DNA of 64,000 nt. Origin: Streptosporangium carneum (GTDB lineage Bacteria > Actinomycetota > Actinomycetes > Streptosporangiales > Streptosporangiaceae). The notes under the pieces were generated by a model. The model was not told the origin of the DNA. It saw only the letters and a list, made by a program, of their open reading frames with translations, and did no database searches. The position numbers were made by a program, and so were the translations under genes. The stretch spans positions 62,001 through 126,000 of the forward strand of contig NZ_BSEV01000005.1 of the NCBI RefSeq assembly GCF_027922005.1, in the 5' to 3' direction. Each line of letters starts with the position of its first letter. Within the stretch, counting starts at the first letter, position 1. Shown here in pieces: positions 49,741-58,071 of this stretch.

Positions 49741-51054
49741 ATGACGCCCGGCGCGCCGGACGTCCTCGTCTCGGACGTCGAACGCGTCTTCCGCGAGGAG
49801 TACGGCCGCGCGGTCGCCGTCCTGGTCCGCCGCTTCGGGGACATCGACGTCGCCGAGGAGGCGGTCCAGGAGGCGTTCGTCGCGGCGGTGCGGCGCTGGC
49901 CGTCCGACGGGATGCCGCCGAGCCCGGCGGGATGGATCATCGCCACCGCCGGCAACCGGGCGGTCGACCGCCATCGGCGGGAGGCGTCGCGGGAGGACCG
50001 GCACGCCCAGGCCGCCCTGTTGCACACCCCCGACGAGCCCGCCGAGGAGGGCGCCGTGCGCGACGACCGGTTACGGCTGCTCTTCACCTGCTGCCATCCC
50101 GCGCTGGCCCCCGCCGCCCGGGTCGCGCTGACGCTGCGGCTGCTGGGCGGGCTCACCACCGCGGAGATCGCGCGGGCGTTCCTGGTCCCCGAGGCGACGA
50201 TGGCCCAGCGGCTGGTCCGGGCCAAGGGCAAGATCCGTGACGCGCGGATCCCCTACCGGGTGCCGGGTGAGGCCGACCTGCCCGCCCGTCTGGGGGCCGT
50301 GCTGACGGTCGTCTACCTCGTCTTCAACGAAGGTCACACGGCCAGCTCGGGGGACCGGCTGGGCCGGGCGGACCTGTGCGCCGAGGCGATCCGCCTCGGA
50401 CGCCTTCTGGTCGAGCTCATGCCCGACGAACCCGAGGTCACGGGGCTGCTCGCGCTCATGCTGCTCGTCGAGTCCCGGCGGACGGCCCGCACCGGCCAGG
50501 ACGGCGGTCTCGTGCTGCTGGCCGACCAGGACCGCGGCCGGTGGGACCGCGGCCTCGTCGCCGAGGGTCAGGCTCTCGTACGAGCCTGTCTGCGACGCGG
50601 ACGGCCCGGCCCGTACCAGATCCAGGCGGCGATCAACGCCGTCCACGGCGACGCGCCGGACGCCGCCGCCACCGACTGGCGGCAGATCCTGCGGCTGTAC
50701 GACCTGCTTCTGACGTTCGACCCGAGCCCGGTCGTGGCGCTCAACCGCGCGGTCGCCGTCGCGGAGGTCGAAGGGCCGCGGGCGGCGCTGGCCCTCGTCG
50801 ACGCCCTCGACCTGGACCGCTACCACCTTCGCCACGCCGTCCGCGCCGACCTGCTCCGGCGACTGGGACGGGACGCCGAGGCCGCGCGGGCGTACGAGGC
50901 GGCGATGGCCCGTACCGCGAACGCCTCCGAACAGGCCTTCCTGCACGACCGCCACCGGGCGCTCACCCGGCCGGGTGAGGCCGAGCCCGGTGGACCCGAG
51001 TTCGGTGCCTCCGAGCCCGATGAAATCGGCGCCGGTGAGACCGAGCCCGAATGA
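49741..51054 (+). CDS. ECF42-type RNA polymerase sigma factor with C-terminal extension
   Basis: 437 aa. Residues ~15-85 are sigma region 2 (EEAVQEAFVAAVRRWP) and ~120-180 region 4 (LTTAEIARAFLVPEATMAQRLVRAKGKI). The remaining ~250 residues form the long TPR-like extension (DUF6596 area, YLVFNEGHTASSG) that defines ECF42 and replaces a classical anti-sigma factor. The last ~25 residues are a Glu/Pro/Gly-rich tail encoded by imprecise short repeats. Together with the DGPF gene this is the standard ECF42 pair. Confidence 0.9.
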   Translation: MTPGAPDVLVSDVERVFREEYGRAVAVLVRRFGDIDVAEEAVQEAFVAAVRRWPSDGMPPSPAGWIIATAGNRAVDRHRREASREDRHAQAALLHTPDEPAEEGAVRDDRLRLLFTCCHPALAPAARVALTLRLLGGLTTAEIARAFLVPEATMAQRLVRAKGKIRDARIPYRVPGEADLPARLGAVLTVVYLVFNEGHTASSGDRLGRADLCAEAIRLGRLLVELMPDEPEVTGLLALMLLVESRRTARTGQDGGLVLLADQDRGRWDRGLVAEGQALVRACLRRGRPGPYQIQAAINAVHGDAPDAAATDWRQILRLYDLLLTFDPSPVVALNRAVAVAEVEGPRAALALVDALDLDRYHLRHAVRADLLRRLGRDAEAARAYEAAMARTANASEQAFLHDRHRALTRPGEAEPGGPEFGASEPDEIGAGETEPE

Positions 51055-51069
51055 GCCCGGCACCGGTGA

Positions 51070-51092
51070 GCCCGGCCTCGACGAGGCCGGGC
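51070..51092. terminator. Hairpin between convergent genes
   Basis: GCCCGGCCTC (51070-51079), loop GAC, GAGGCCGGGC (51083-51092). It lies between the sigma-factor gene and the convergent DinB-like gene. Confidence 0.7.
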
Positions 51093-51152
51093 CCGCCGAA
51101 ACCGGTGGCGTCCCGGACGGTTCCGTCCGGCCGGCGGAGACCTCTCGTGCCT

Positions 51153-51791
51153 TCAGAAGGCGGCGATGGTGGCCGGGGCGCGTTCGGCGCGGCTGAGAGC
51201 CCGCAGCACGCTGGTCGGGCCGTGGCGGCGTACGGCCAGGCGTGACAGCAGGTCGACCACGGTCTCGACGGCGCTCGGCGGGAAGTCCGGCGTCGGCACG
51301 CCCACGCTGACCGCCAGATCGTCGGAGTGGACCGCCAGCTCCATCATCCGGGTGACCAGCATGTCGTCGAGCGCCAGCGACCACGGCCCCCACAGGTGGA
51401 TGCGCACCGGCCGGTTCGCCGTCGAGCCGAGGGCGCCGGTCAGTTCCCCCAGGGCGGCGTCGACGCGTGCCGCCAGCGCCGCGGGTCCTTCGGCCGAGAT
51501 CTCCTGGCCGCCGTTCCTGATGCGCACGTTGATGTCGTCGTCGAGGGCGGTGCCGATCCACAGCGCCCGGTTGTAGTGCTCCAGCAGGGTGATGGTCGGC
51601 TCCTGCGGTACCGGTCCGGTCAGGAGCGGTGGGAGGGCCAGGATCTGGTAGGCCAGGTGGCCGGCCAGACCGGCCACGCTGAACTCCGGCAGCGCGCTGG
51701 GCCCGTGCCAGGCGGCGGCGACCGCCGGATCGCGCAGCAGTTTCGCCGCCGAGTGGGCGGTGGACAGGAAGTCGGCTCTGGTACCGGTCAT
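51153..51791 (-). CDS. DinB/maleylpyruvate isomerase-like (mycothiol-type) protein
   Basis: 212 aa. Start at ATG 51791, which has AGGAGG 8 nt upstream; an upstream ATG 16 codons earlier lacks this. The four-helix-bundle domain has the metal-site histidines LAGHLAYQ and ELAVHSDDLAV, as in the TIGR03083/MDMPI N-terminal family. These proteins are thought to be mycothiol-dependent transferases or isomerases. It is 136 nt from the HxlR gene on the same strand; a common unit is possible. Confidence 0.8.
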   Translation of the reverse strand: MTGTRADFLSTAHSAAKLLRDPAVAAAWHGPSALPEFSVAGLAGHLAYQILALPPLLTGPVPQEPTITLLEHYNRALWIGTALDDDINVRIRNGGQEISAEGPAALAARVDAALGELTGALGSTANRPVRIHLWGPWSLALDDMLVTRMMELAVHSDDLAVSVGVPTPDFPPSAVETVVDLLSRLAVRRHGPTSVLRALSRAERAPATIAAF

Positions 51792-51927
51792 TTCCGCATC
51801 CTCCTGGTGGGTTTCGCCGTGGACCGCGTTGAGCTCCATGAGATCACCGTCACGGATCCGATGGGCGATTCCCGGGGAACTTCCCGGCGGCCCGGCGAGG
51901 AGATCCTCCGTCGGACCCGGCGCGGGC

Positions 51928-52275
51928 TCACGCGCTCTTCGCAGGGCCGAGCACGTGCTCCCGTCCCCAGTCGCCGAGCGGCGCCAGCGCCTCGTTGAGG
52001 GAGACGCCGAGCGTGGTCAGGGAGTATTCGACGCGGGGCGGCACCTCGGCGTACACCTCGCGGTGCACGATGCCGTCGGCCTCCAGCTCCCGGAGGTGGG
52101 AGGCGAGCACCTTCTCGGTCACCCCCGGCACCAGCCTGCGCAGCTCGCCGAAGCGGCACGCGTGCTCGTTGAGCGCCCAGAGGATCAACACCTTCCACTT
52201 CCCGCCGATCACGTCCATCGCCGCGTCGATCCCGCAGACGTACGCCCCGGGCCTTCGCACGGTCGCCATGCCCAT
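51928..52275 (-). CDS. HxlR family transcriptional regulator
   Basis: 115 aa winged-helix protein from ATG 52275 (a second ATG at 52269 is equally possible). Signature segments: DVIGGKWKVLILWAL, RFGELRRLVPGVTEKVLASHLRELEADGIV, and the wing VEYSLTTLG. The single Cys14 near the N-terminus is where redox- or electrophile-sensing members carry their sensor. It is divergent from the imine-reductase-like gene with a palindrome between them, and probably controls that gene. Confidence 0.9.
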   Translation of the reverse strand: MGMATVRRPGAYVCGIDAAMDVIGGKWKVLILWALNEHACRFGELRRLVPGVTEKVLASHLRELEADGIVHREVYAEVPPRVEYSLTTLGVSLNEALAPLGDWGREHVLGPAKSA

Positions 52276-52311
52276 CCCCCCTGCCTGCTCACTCACCCCG
52301 GGGTAACCACC

Positions 52312-52323
52312 CACTTCGAAGTG
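52312..52323. promoter_or_regulatory. Palindrome between HxlR and dehydrogenase genes
   Basis: CACTTCGAAGTG, a perfect 12-bp dyad, followed by further half-sites (GTACTTGATCACTTTG, 52325-52340). Its place in the 89-bp divergent promoter suggests the HxlR operator; AGTGCGTACTTGATC resembles sites of related regulators. Confidence 0.6.
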
Positions 52324-52364
52324 CGTACTTGATCACTTTGGGGCCTGCCGCAAGCCTAGTCGGC

Positions 52365-53249
52365 ATGACCGACAACGCTTTCGAGAAGTCCTCGATCACT
52401 TTGCTGGGGCTCGGCGCGATGGGGGCCGCGTTCGCTCGCACCTGGCTCGCCGCCGGACATCCGCTGACCGTGTGGAACCGCACTCCCGCACGGGCGGAAC
52501 CGCTCGTCGCCGAGGGCGCGAAGCTCGCCGGGACGGCCGCGGAGGCGGTGGCCGCGAGCGATCTCGTGGCGGTCTGCCTGCTCGACGACGCCTCGGTCGG
52601 CGAGGCCCTGGCGGACGCCGACCTGACGGGCAAGGACCTGGTCAACCTCACCACCGGCACCCCCGCCCAGGGCCGTGCCCGCGCCGAATGGGCCGAGGGA
52701 CGCGGCGCCCGATTCCTGGACGGCGGGATCATGGCGGTCCCGCCGATGATCGGCGTCCCCGACTCCGGCGCCTACGTCTTCTACAGCGGGTCCCGCGCCC
52801 TCTTCGACGCCCGCCAGGGCGAGCTGGCCGTCCCCGCGGGCACCGTGTACGTCGGAGAGGACCCCGGCTACGCCGCCCTGCACGACGTGGCGCTGCTGAG
52901 CGCGATGACGGGGATGTTCTCGGGGGTCGCGCACGCCTTCGCGCTGGTCCGCGGGGAGAAGGACGTCTCGCCGAAGGAGTTCGCCCCCCTGCTCGTCGGC
53001 TGGCTCACCGCCATGGCCCCCTACGTGTACGGCGTCGCCGACCACCTGGAGAGCGGCGACTACACCAGGGGAGTGACCTCCAACCTCGCCATGATGGTCC
53101 AGGCCAACGGGACGCTGCTGCGCACGGCCGAGGATCAGGGGGTCGGCACCGAGTTGCTGACCCCGTTCATGGGCTTGATGGAGCGTCGCCTCGCCGACGG
53201 ACACGGCGACGAGGGCGTCACCGGTGTGATCGACCTGCTCGCCCGCTGA
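52365..53249 (+). CDS. NAD(P)-dependent oxidoreductase, imine reductase-like
   Basis: 294 aa beta-hydroxyacid dehydrogenase-fold enzyme. The N-terminal Rossmann motif is GLGAMGAAFARTWLAAGH, followed by NRTPARAE, which indicates NADPH preference. LDGGIMAVPPMIG at the substrate site, in place of the DAPVSGG of hydroxyisobutyrate dehydrogenases, and a long C-terminal helix bundle are typical of imine reductases. The start is the ATG at 52365. The natural substrate is not known. It is divergent from HxlR. Confidence 0.83.
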   Translation: MTDNAFEKSSITLLGLGAMGAAFARTWLAAGHPLTVWNRTPARAEPLVAEGAKLAGTAAEAVAASDLVAVCLLDDASVGEALADADLTGKDLVNLTTGTPAQGRARAEWAEGRGARFLDGGIMAVPPMIGVPDSGAYVFYSGSRALFDARQGELAVPAGTVYVGEDPGYAALHDVALLSAMTGMFSGVAHAFALVRGEKDVSPKEFAPLLVGWLTAMAPYVYGVADHLESGDYTRGVTSNLAMMVQANGTLLRTAEDQGVGTELLTPFMGLMERRLADGHGDEGVTGVIDLLAR

Positions 53250-53365
53250 GGGCGTGTCCCGTGGAGCTCCGTCCCGAGACGACAGGAGAGCCACGGGGGC
53301 GGCCCTCGAGCCCACCGTGAGCCCACCGTCGTTCCCGGTGACGGCGGGAGACGAGGAACCGCGTG

Positions 53366-54190
53366 TCAGCGTGACAGCAGCCTCCCGGTGAGGTCGCGGA
53401 GCCGTGCCGCGGCGCTCCTGTCGAAGGACGCGTCCTCCACGCTGATCCGGCGGCCCTCCACGAAGGCGCTCAGCGGTTCGGCGGGCGGGTCGTCGAGGAC
53501 GGCGATGATCGGTGCGGCGCTCTCCCGTACCGGCTTCCCGCGTTCCTTCATCGCCTCGATGTGCGGCCTCACCGCCTCGTCGTACTCGCCGGAGAAGCTC
53601 GTCGCCGTGATGCCCGGGTGGAACAGCGCGTACCTGGTGCGGCCCGCCCGGTGCTCCTCGGCGAAGGAGACAGCGAGCAGGTCGTTCAGTTTGCCGCCCT
53701 GCCCCAGCGCCGCACCGCCGTCGTAGCCCCGTTCGAGTTCCAGGTCGTCCCAGCGGATCAGAGACATGTTCCCGCCCGGCCCGGCCACGTTCGCGATGAC
53801 CGGCCTCTCGGCCCGCTCCAGGGCCCCGGCCAGACCGTGGCTGAGCAGGAAGCGGCTCAGGTAGAACAGCGCGAAGTTCTCCTCGAAGCCCTCCGGCGTC
53901 TCCCGTCGTCTCGAGAGGTAGTGCCGCGCGCACAGCACGAGCGCGTCCACCGTGGGGAACCTCGCCGTGATCTCCTCGATGACCCTCCTGTTCTCGCTGA
54001 CCAGGCTCAGGTCCGCCTCGACGAAGAAGGCCCGCGCGCCCGCGCCGGTCTCGGCGGCGGCTTCGAGGAGGGCTCTCCCCTTCTCCGGGTTCCGGCCGAC
54101 GGCGACGACGTTCTCGCCTCGGCTCAGGGAGGTGAGGGCGATCTCCCTGCCTATCCCGTCGGTTCCACCGGAGATCACAACGGTCCTCAT
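53366..54190 (-). CDS. Short-chain dehydrogenase/reductase
   Basis: 274 aa. Cofactor motif SGGTDGIGREIA (a TGxxxGIG variant) at the N-terminus and NRN-type loop AVGRNPEKG for NADP. The catalytic region is atypical: the usual YxxxK reads GGKLNDLLA near residue 175 without an obvious Tyr at the right spacing, so activity may differ from classical SDRs. The start at ATG 54190 has GGAGA 6 nt upstream. It is divergent from a TetR gene with two operator copies between them. Confidence 0.78.
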   Translation of the reverse strand: MRTVVISGGTDGIGREIALTSLSRGENVVAVGRNPEKGRALLEAAAETGAGARAFFVEADLSLVSENRRVIEEITARFPTVDALVLCARHYLSRRRETPEGFEENFALFYLSRFLLSHGLAGALERAERPVIANVAGPGGNMSLIRWDDLELERGYDGGAALGQGGKLNDLLAVSFAEEHRAGRTRYALFHPGITATSFSGEYDEAVRPHIEAMKERGKPVRESAAPIIAVLDDPPAEPLSAFVEGRRISVEDASFDRSAAARLRDLTGRLLSR

Positions 54191-54236
54191 CAGAAGTCTC
54201 CTTCGGCGCCCGCGTCGGCGGGAAGAGCAAAATGAT

Positions 54237-54314
54237 TGCACTGACGGGTGCACTTTAGTGGTCTGGCTGGTGCCGTACAACACGTCAGGGCAGAAGATTG
54301 CACTCGTGAGTGCA
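54237..54314. promoter_or_regulatory. Two TetR operator copies in the SDR/TetR divergent promoter
   Basis: Site 1, 54237-54252: TGCAC-TGACGG-GTGCA, imperfect. Site 2, 54299-54314: TGCACTC-GT-GAGTGCA, a perfect 16-bp palindrome. Both have the same 16-bp length. The first overlaps the SDR promoter side, the second the TetR side. Confidence 0.75.
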
Positions 54315-54346
54315 GTCGGGCGAGGCGGCCTCGATACGATGGCGAG

Positions 54347-55015
54347 GTGATCGGATCGACGACCCCGGCCGCGACCGGGCGGTCCGCCTCGCGCGGGCGC
54401 ATCGACAAACGGCGGGCCATCCTGGAGGCGGCGTTCACCGTGTTCGCCGTCAGGGGATACGCCCAGGCGTGTGTGCAGGAGATCGCGGAGGTGGCGGGCG
54501 TCGCCAAGCACACCGTCTACAACCACCTCAACGACAAGGAGAACCTGTTCCGCCACGCGATGGCCGCCGCCGCCGAGAGCGCGCTGGCTGAGAACCTGGC
54601 CGTGGTCGAGTCGCTGGTCGTCCGTGGCGGCGATGTGCGCGCGACGCTGGAGGACGTGGGCCACCGGCTGCTCCGGCGCCACTGCGACGAGCGGTCCTGG
54701 GCGCTGCGGCGGCTGCTGTACGCCGAGTTCGCCAGGTTCCCCGACCTGCTCGACGTCGTCCAGGGCGGTGAGGTGAACCGCGTCAACGACGCCCTGGCCG
54801 ATCGGCTGGCCCGGCTCTCCCTCGCGGGCGGCCTGCGCGCGTGCGACCCGGTCGAGGCGGCCGAGCAGTTCCTCGCCCTGCTCACCGGGCCGATGGAGAC
54901 GCGCTCCCGGCTGGGCGCCCGGCCCGTTCCCGAGGCCGAACTGCGGGCCGTCGCGAGGGCCGCCGTCGACACCTTCCTGTGCGCCTTCGCCGCCGGGCCG
55001 GCGAGGGGTGCGTAA
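54347..55015 (+). CDS. TetR family transcriptional regulator
   Basis: 222 aa from GTG 54347; the frame is open further upstream but would run through the operators. The helix-turn-helix (about 20-65) has ILEAAFTVFAVRGYAQACVQEIA and VAKHTVYNHLNDKENL. The C-terminal domain resembles TetR_C_7 (AefR-like). Two matching 16-bp dyads just upstream point to autoregulation and control of the SDR gene. Confidence 0.85.
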   Translation: MIGSTTPAATGRSASRGRIDKRRAILEAAFTVFAVRGYAQACVQEIAEVAGVAKHTVYNHLNDKENLFRHAMAAAAESALAENLAVVESLVVRGGDVRATLEDVGHRLLRRHCDERSWALRRLLYAEFARFPDLLDVVQGGEVNRVNDALADRLARLSLAGGLRACDPVEAAEQFLALLTGPMETRSRLGARPVPEAELRAVARAAVDTFLCAFAAGPARGA

Positions 55016-55115
55016 CCGGATCCCGGGATCGAACGCCAGTTTGGTGGAGTTTGTCTGTTTTTAGGGCGGGTAACTCCGGCATGGACGGTTGAAGCCCTGA
55101 CGCTCCCAGCGGCCC

Positions 55116-55175
55116 GTGAGGCAGTTGTCCGTGAGGCAGCCGCTCGTGAGGCGGCCGTCTGTGAGGCAGGCCCGC
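55116..55175 (+). repeat. Four 15-bp tandem repeats upstream of the DJ-1/PfpI gene
   Basis: Units start at 55116, 55131, 55146 and 55161, each beginning GTGAGGC with A or G, then G, followed by six variable bases. The exact 15-bp period is not a whole number of helical turns by chance only if regulatory (about 1.5 turns), so slippage is the simpler explanation. They end ~60 nt before the gene start. Confidence 0.75.
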
Positions 55176-55233
55176 ACAACCCGCGCTTGTCCCGCGCGAA
55201 ACATCCCGCACACTCCCACGCGAAGGAGCGGAC

Positions 55234-55935
55234 ATGTCAGCGAAGAACAAGATCCTGGTCATCGTCACCAACACCGAGGAGTACGAGAAGGTCGGCATGC
55301 GGACGGGCCTGTGGCTCGGGGAGCTGACGCACTTCTGGGACCACGCCGAGCAGGCCGGGTTCTCCATGGACATCGCGAGCCCGTCCGGCGGCATGATCCC
55401 GATCGACCCGGAGAGCCTGGCGCACGACGTGCTGGCGGACCTGGGCACCGAGCGGCGCTATCGGGACAGGGAGTTCATGAACCTCCTCGACGACACCAAG
55501 AGGGTGTCCGACGTCGACCTCGAGGACTACGACGCGATCTATCTCACCGGCGGTCACGGAGTCATGTTCGACTTCCCCCGGAGCGACCCCCTGGAGTCTC
55601 TGATCGCGAGGTTCTACGAGAGCGGACGCGTCGTCTCCGCCGTGTGCCACGGCCCCTGCGGACTGCTCAACGTCACCCTCAGCAGCGGGGAGCCGCTGGT
55701 GAAGGACAAGGACGTCACCGGGTTCTCCTGGCCGGAGGAGGAGGCCGCGCGGCGGGCCGAGGCCGTCCCCTACAGCCTGCAGGACGAGCTCAGGAAACTC
55801 GGAGCACGCTACAGCACCGCGCGAAAGCCGTTCGAGACCCACGTCGTCGAGGACGGCCGCCTCATCACCGGGCAGAATCCCGGCAGCGCCAGAGGCGTCG
55901 CCGAGGCCGTCGTCAAGCAGCTCCAGCCCGCGTGA
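55234..55935 (+). CDS. DJ-1/PfpI family protein (type 1 glutamine amidotransferase-like, Hsp31/glyoxalase III-type)
   Basis: 233 aa. The nucleophile elbow SAVCHGPCGLL carries the Cys-His pair, YLTGGHGVMFDF holds the second conserved loop, and the C-terminus reads LITGQNPGSARG as in class I Hsp31/YhbO-type proteins that act as glyoxalase III or deglycase. Start at ATG 55234 with AAGGAG 6 nt upstream. No neighbour gives a specific role. Confidence 0.87.
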   Translation: MSAKNKILVIVTNTEEYEKVGMRTGLWLGELTHFWDHAEQAGFSMDIASPSGGMIPIDPESLAHDVLADLGTERRYRDREFMNLLDDTKRVSDVDLEDYDAIYLTGGHGVMFDFPRSDPLESLIARFYESGRVVSAVCHGPCGLLNVTLSSGEPLVKDKDVTGFSWPEEEAARRAEAVPYSLQDELRKLGARYSTARKPFETHVVEDGRLITGQNPGSARGVAEAVVKQLQPA

Positions 55936-55974
55936 GGGTCTGACCGTACGGCGCGCGTACGCGAAGCCGTAGCC

Positions 55975-56070
55975 CGGCCTGTCTGTGAGCCGGGTGGGAG
56001 GACCGTCCGGCCTGTCTGTGAGCCGCGTGGAAGAACCGTCCGGCCCGTCTTGAGCCGCGTGGACGGAGGG
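55975..56070. repeat. 33-bp tandem repeats between convergent genes
   Basis: Two full units, 55975-56007 and 56008-56040, plus a shorter third from 56041 to about 56070. Consensus begins CGGCCTGTCTGTGAGCCG, then GTGG and ACCGTC. They fill the gap between the DJ-1-like gene and the convergent flavoprotein gene. Confidence 0.75.
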
Positions 56071-56085
56071 TGGCCGCGTGCGAGC

Positions 56086-57612
56086 TCACGGGGGCAGCAG
56101 CCGGGCGAAGAAGCGCTCCAGCGGGGCCAGATGCCGGTCCGGATGACGCCACTGGGCGACCACGCTGTCGGGCAGGTGCAGCTCGCTCGTCAGCACGCCG
56201 TTCCTGAAGACCCGGACCGCGGGGTGGATGGCCTCGCTCTCGGTGGCCCCCGGCGGCAGCGGGCGGCGCCCGACCGCGAACGCCGCGGCCTCCAGGTCGT
56301 CCGGGTCGGGCTCCCGGCTCTGACGCAGCCCCACGGTGACCAGGTCGCCGAAACGCTCGACGGCGTAGTCCTCCGGCAGGTCCTCGAAGCGTTCGATGCC
56401 GTGCTCGGTGATCACCAGGGCGTCGACCAGGTAGCCGGCCTGGGCCCACAGGGCCGAACTGCGGTTGACCCGGTCCAGGACCGACTCGACCAGCGTCGCG
56501 CGGGGGACGACGGCGCGCGGGAACCGTACCCCGTCGTAGCGCTCGGCGAGCAGGCGGCTCAGCGTCCGCAGGTTGTAGCGGAAACCGTAGATGAACGCCG
56601 ACGACCCGCGCCTGGCGTCGCGGGCCTGCATCATGGTGCCCGCGACGTAGAGCCCGTCGAGGTTGGCCGACTCCCAGTCCGACGTGATCGCGGGCAGCCT
56701 TCCGCCGGGGGCGGCTCGCAGCCCGTCGGCGAACACCTCGGTGCCCATCCGGAAACCGGTGCAGCGCAGCACCGCGTCGTACTCGAGCGTCTCGCGCTCG
56801 CCGCCCGCGTGGTTGTGGAGGATGTCGGCGGTGTAGGTCTCGCCGTCGAACTCGATCCGCTCGACCGTGCAGTCCAGCAACGCGTGGAGCGCGCTGAAGT
56901 GGTGACTGTCGAGCAGCGCGCCGTACGAGCCGCGCACGTCCCCCGGATGCCGGGACTTCCAGGCGAGCCGGACCGGCCTGGGGCTGGCCAGATGGATCAT
57001 CGAGGCGTGGTCGCGGAGGGCGTGCGCCGTCTCGAACGCCGAGTTCCCCTTGCCGAGGATCAGGACCCGTTTGCCGCGGAACGGCTCGGGGTCGACGACC
57101 ATGTCCTCATATCCCTCCGCGTGCTCGATGCCGGGGATGTCAGGGATGTTCGGACCACCCCAGCCGCCCGCCCAGATCAGGCACTCCGCCTGGATCTCCC
57201 GCCCGTCCTCGGTCTCCAGCCGGAACCCCTCCTCCTTGCCGATCACCCGGTTGACCCCGGTGCCGAAGGCGACCCGCAGGTCGTGGGTGGTGTGGAAGTC
57301 GGTGAGGTAGCGCCGCAGGTCGTCGGGGGAGGGGAAGTAGTCGTCGCTGTAGTCGGGGAACAGCAGGGACGGGTCGTCGCTCAGCAGTGAGTTCCAGTCC
57401 CAGCGGAGCCGGAGCTCGGGGTCGTCGGACCAGGTGTGCACCTTGTTGAGCGAGATCAGCCGCCGATGCCGGGGAAAACGGGTGAAGAAGCCACCCGCTG
57501 ACCGCTCCCGCTCCACGATCACGTAGTCCGCGCCCCGCTCCTGCAGGAAGTAACCGATCTGCAACCCCGCAGGACCAGCGCCGACCACGACGTAACGATG
57601 CTCCTGGATCAC
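56086..57612 (-). CDS. FAD/NAD(P)-binding oxidoreductase, FOXRED2-like
   Basis: 508 aa from GTG 57612 with AAAGG 8 nt upstream. The FAD motif GAGPAGLQIGYFLQ and a second dinucleotide motif GKGNSAFETAHAL mark a flavin-monooxygenase-like fold. RFPRHRRLISLNKVH and DWNSLLSDDP are hallmarks shared with the FOXRED2 family, whose bacterial members have no defined substrate. The C-terminal ~100 residues form an extra domain without recognisable motifs. A long hairpin element lies directly upstream. Confidence 0.8.
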   Translation of the reverse strand: MIQEHRYVVVGAGPAGLQIGYFLQERGADYVIVERERSAGGFFTRFPRHRRLISLNKVHTWSDDPELRLRWDWNSLLSDDPSLLFPDYSDDYFPSPDDLRRYLTDFHTTHDLRVAFGTGVNRVIGKEEGFRLETEDGREIQAECLIWAGGWGGPNIPDIPGIEHAEGYEDMVVDPEPFRGKRVLILGKGNSAFETAHALRDHASMIHLASPRPVRLAWKSRHPGDVRGSYGALLDSHHFSALHALLDCTVERIEFDGETYTADILHNHAGGERETLEYDAVLRCTGFRMGTEVFADGLRAAPGGRLPAITSDWESANLDGLYVAGTMMQARDARRGSSAFIYGFRYNLRTLSRLLAERYDGVRFPRAVVPRATLVESVLDRVNRSSALWAQAGYLVDALVITEHGIERFEDLPEDYAVERFGDLVTVGLRQSREPDPDDLEAAAFAVGRRPLPPGATESEAIHPAVRVFRNGVLTSELHLPDSVVAQWRHPDRHLAPLERFFARLLPP

Positions 57613-57770
57613 GAGCCGACCTTTCTGGAGGTGGTGCACGCCCCTCCTGGGATACCCACCCCTGGCGCTCGCCCATCCCCGCATTCCGTGCCGGCAGGTT
57701 TCCGTCGCGTCGTGTTCTTCGCCTCCTGGCTTGCTCCGTTTTCTGGTTCCCCGGCTCTTGCGGGGTAAGG

Positions 57771-58031
57771 CGTGTTTTCTGGGGCGGTCGTCCTTGAAGT
57801 GCGGGTTTTTGATGGGTTCTCTGGGTTCTTTTGGTTTGGTTTGTTCGCGTGGAGGGGGGCGGGTGGTCCGACCCCCTCCACGCGAACAAAGCCCAGCCCA
57901 GAGAACAGACGAACCCAGAGACCCCAACGGCCACAGCGGACAAGGCAAGTCAAAAGAACCCAGCGAAACCCCCGAACCCACCCGCCCCACCGCAAACCAG
58001 CTCTGAACGACAGTCGCCCCCAGAAAACACG
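57771..58031. repeat. Long imperfect inverted-repeat element (about 260 bp)
   Basis: Outer arms CGTGTTTTCTGGGG (57771-57784) and its exact complement at 58018-58031. Middle arms GTTCTCTGGG (57816-57825) and CCCAGAGAAC (57897-57906). Inner arms of 18 perfect bp, 57841-57858 (TTGTTCGCGTGGAGGGGG) and 57872-57889, around a 13-nt loop. The right arm is longer than the left, so the dyad is asymmetric. It fills the 57613-58071 gap, which has no gene, and its base use (GT- and CA-rich arms) is unlike the neighbouring DNA. It looks like a dispersed non-coding palindromic or MITE-like element. Confidence 0.65.
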
Positions 58032-58071
58032 TCGACGCCGGCAGCCTCCCCGACCCCTGAATCCCGCGGGC

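Noticed and set aside
55116..56070. CRISPR array
   Set aside because: Repeats are directly adjacent with no unique spacers and there are no cas genes.
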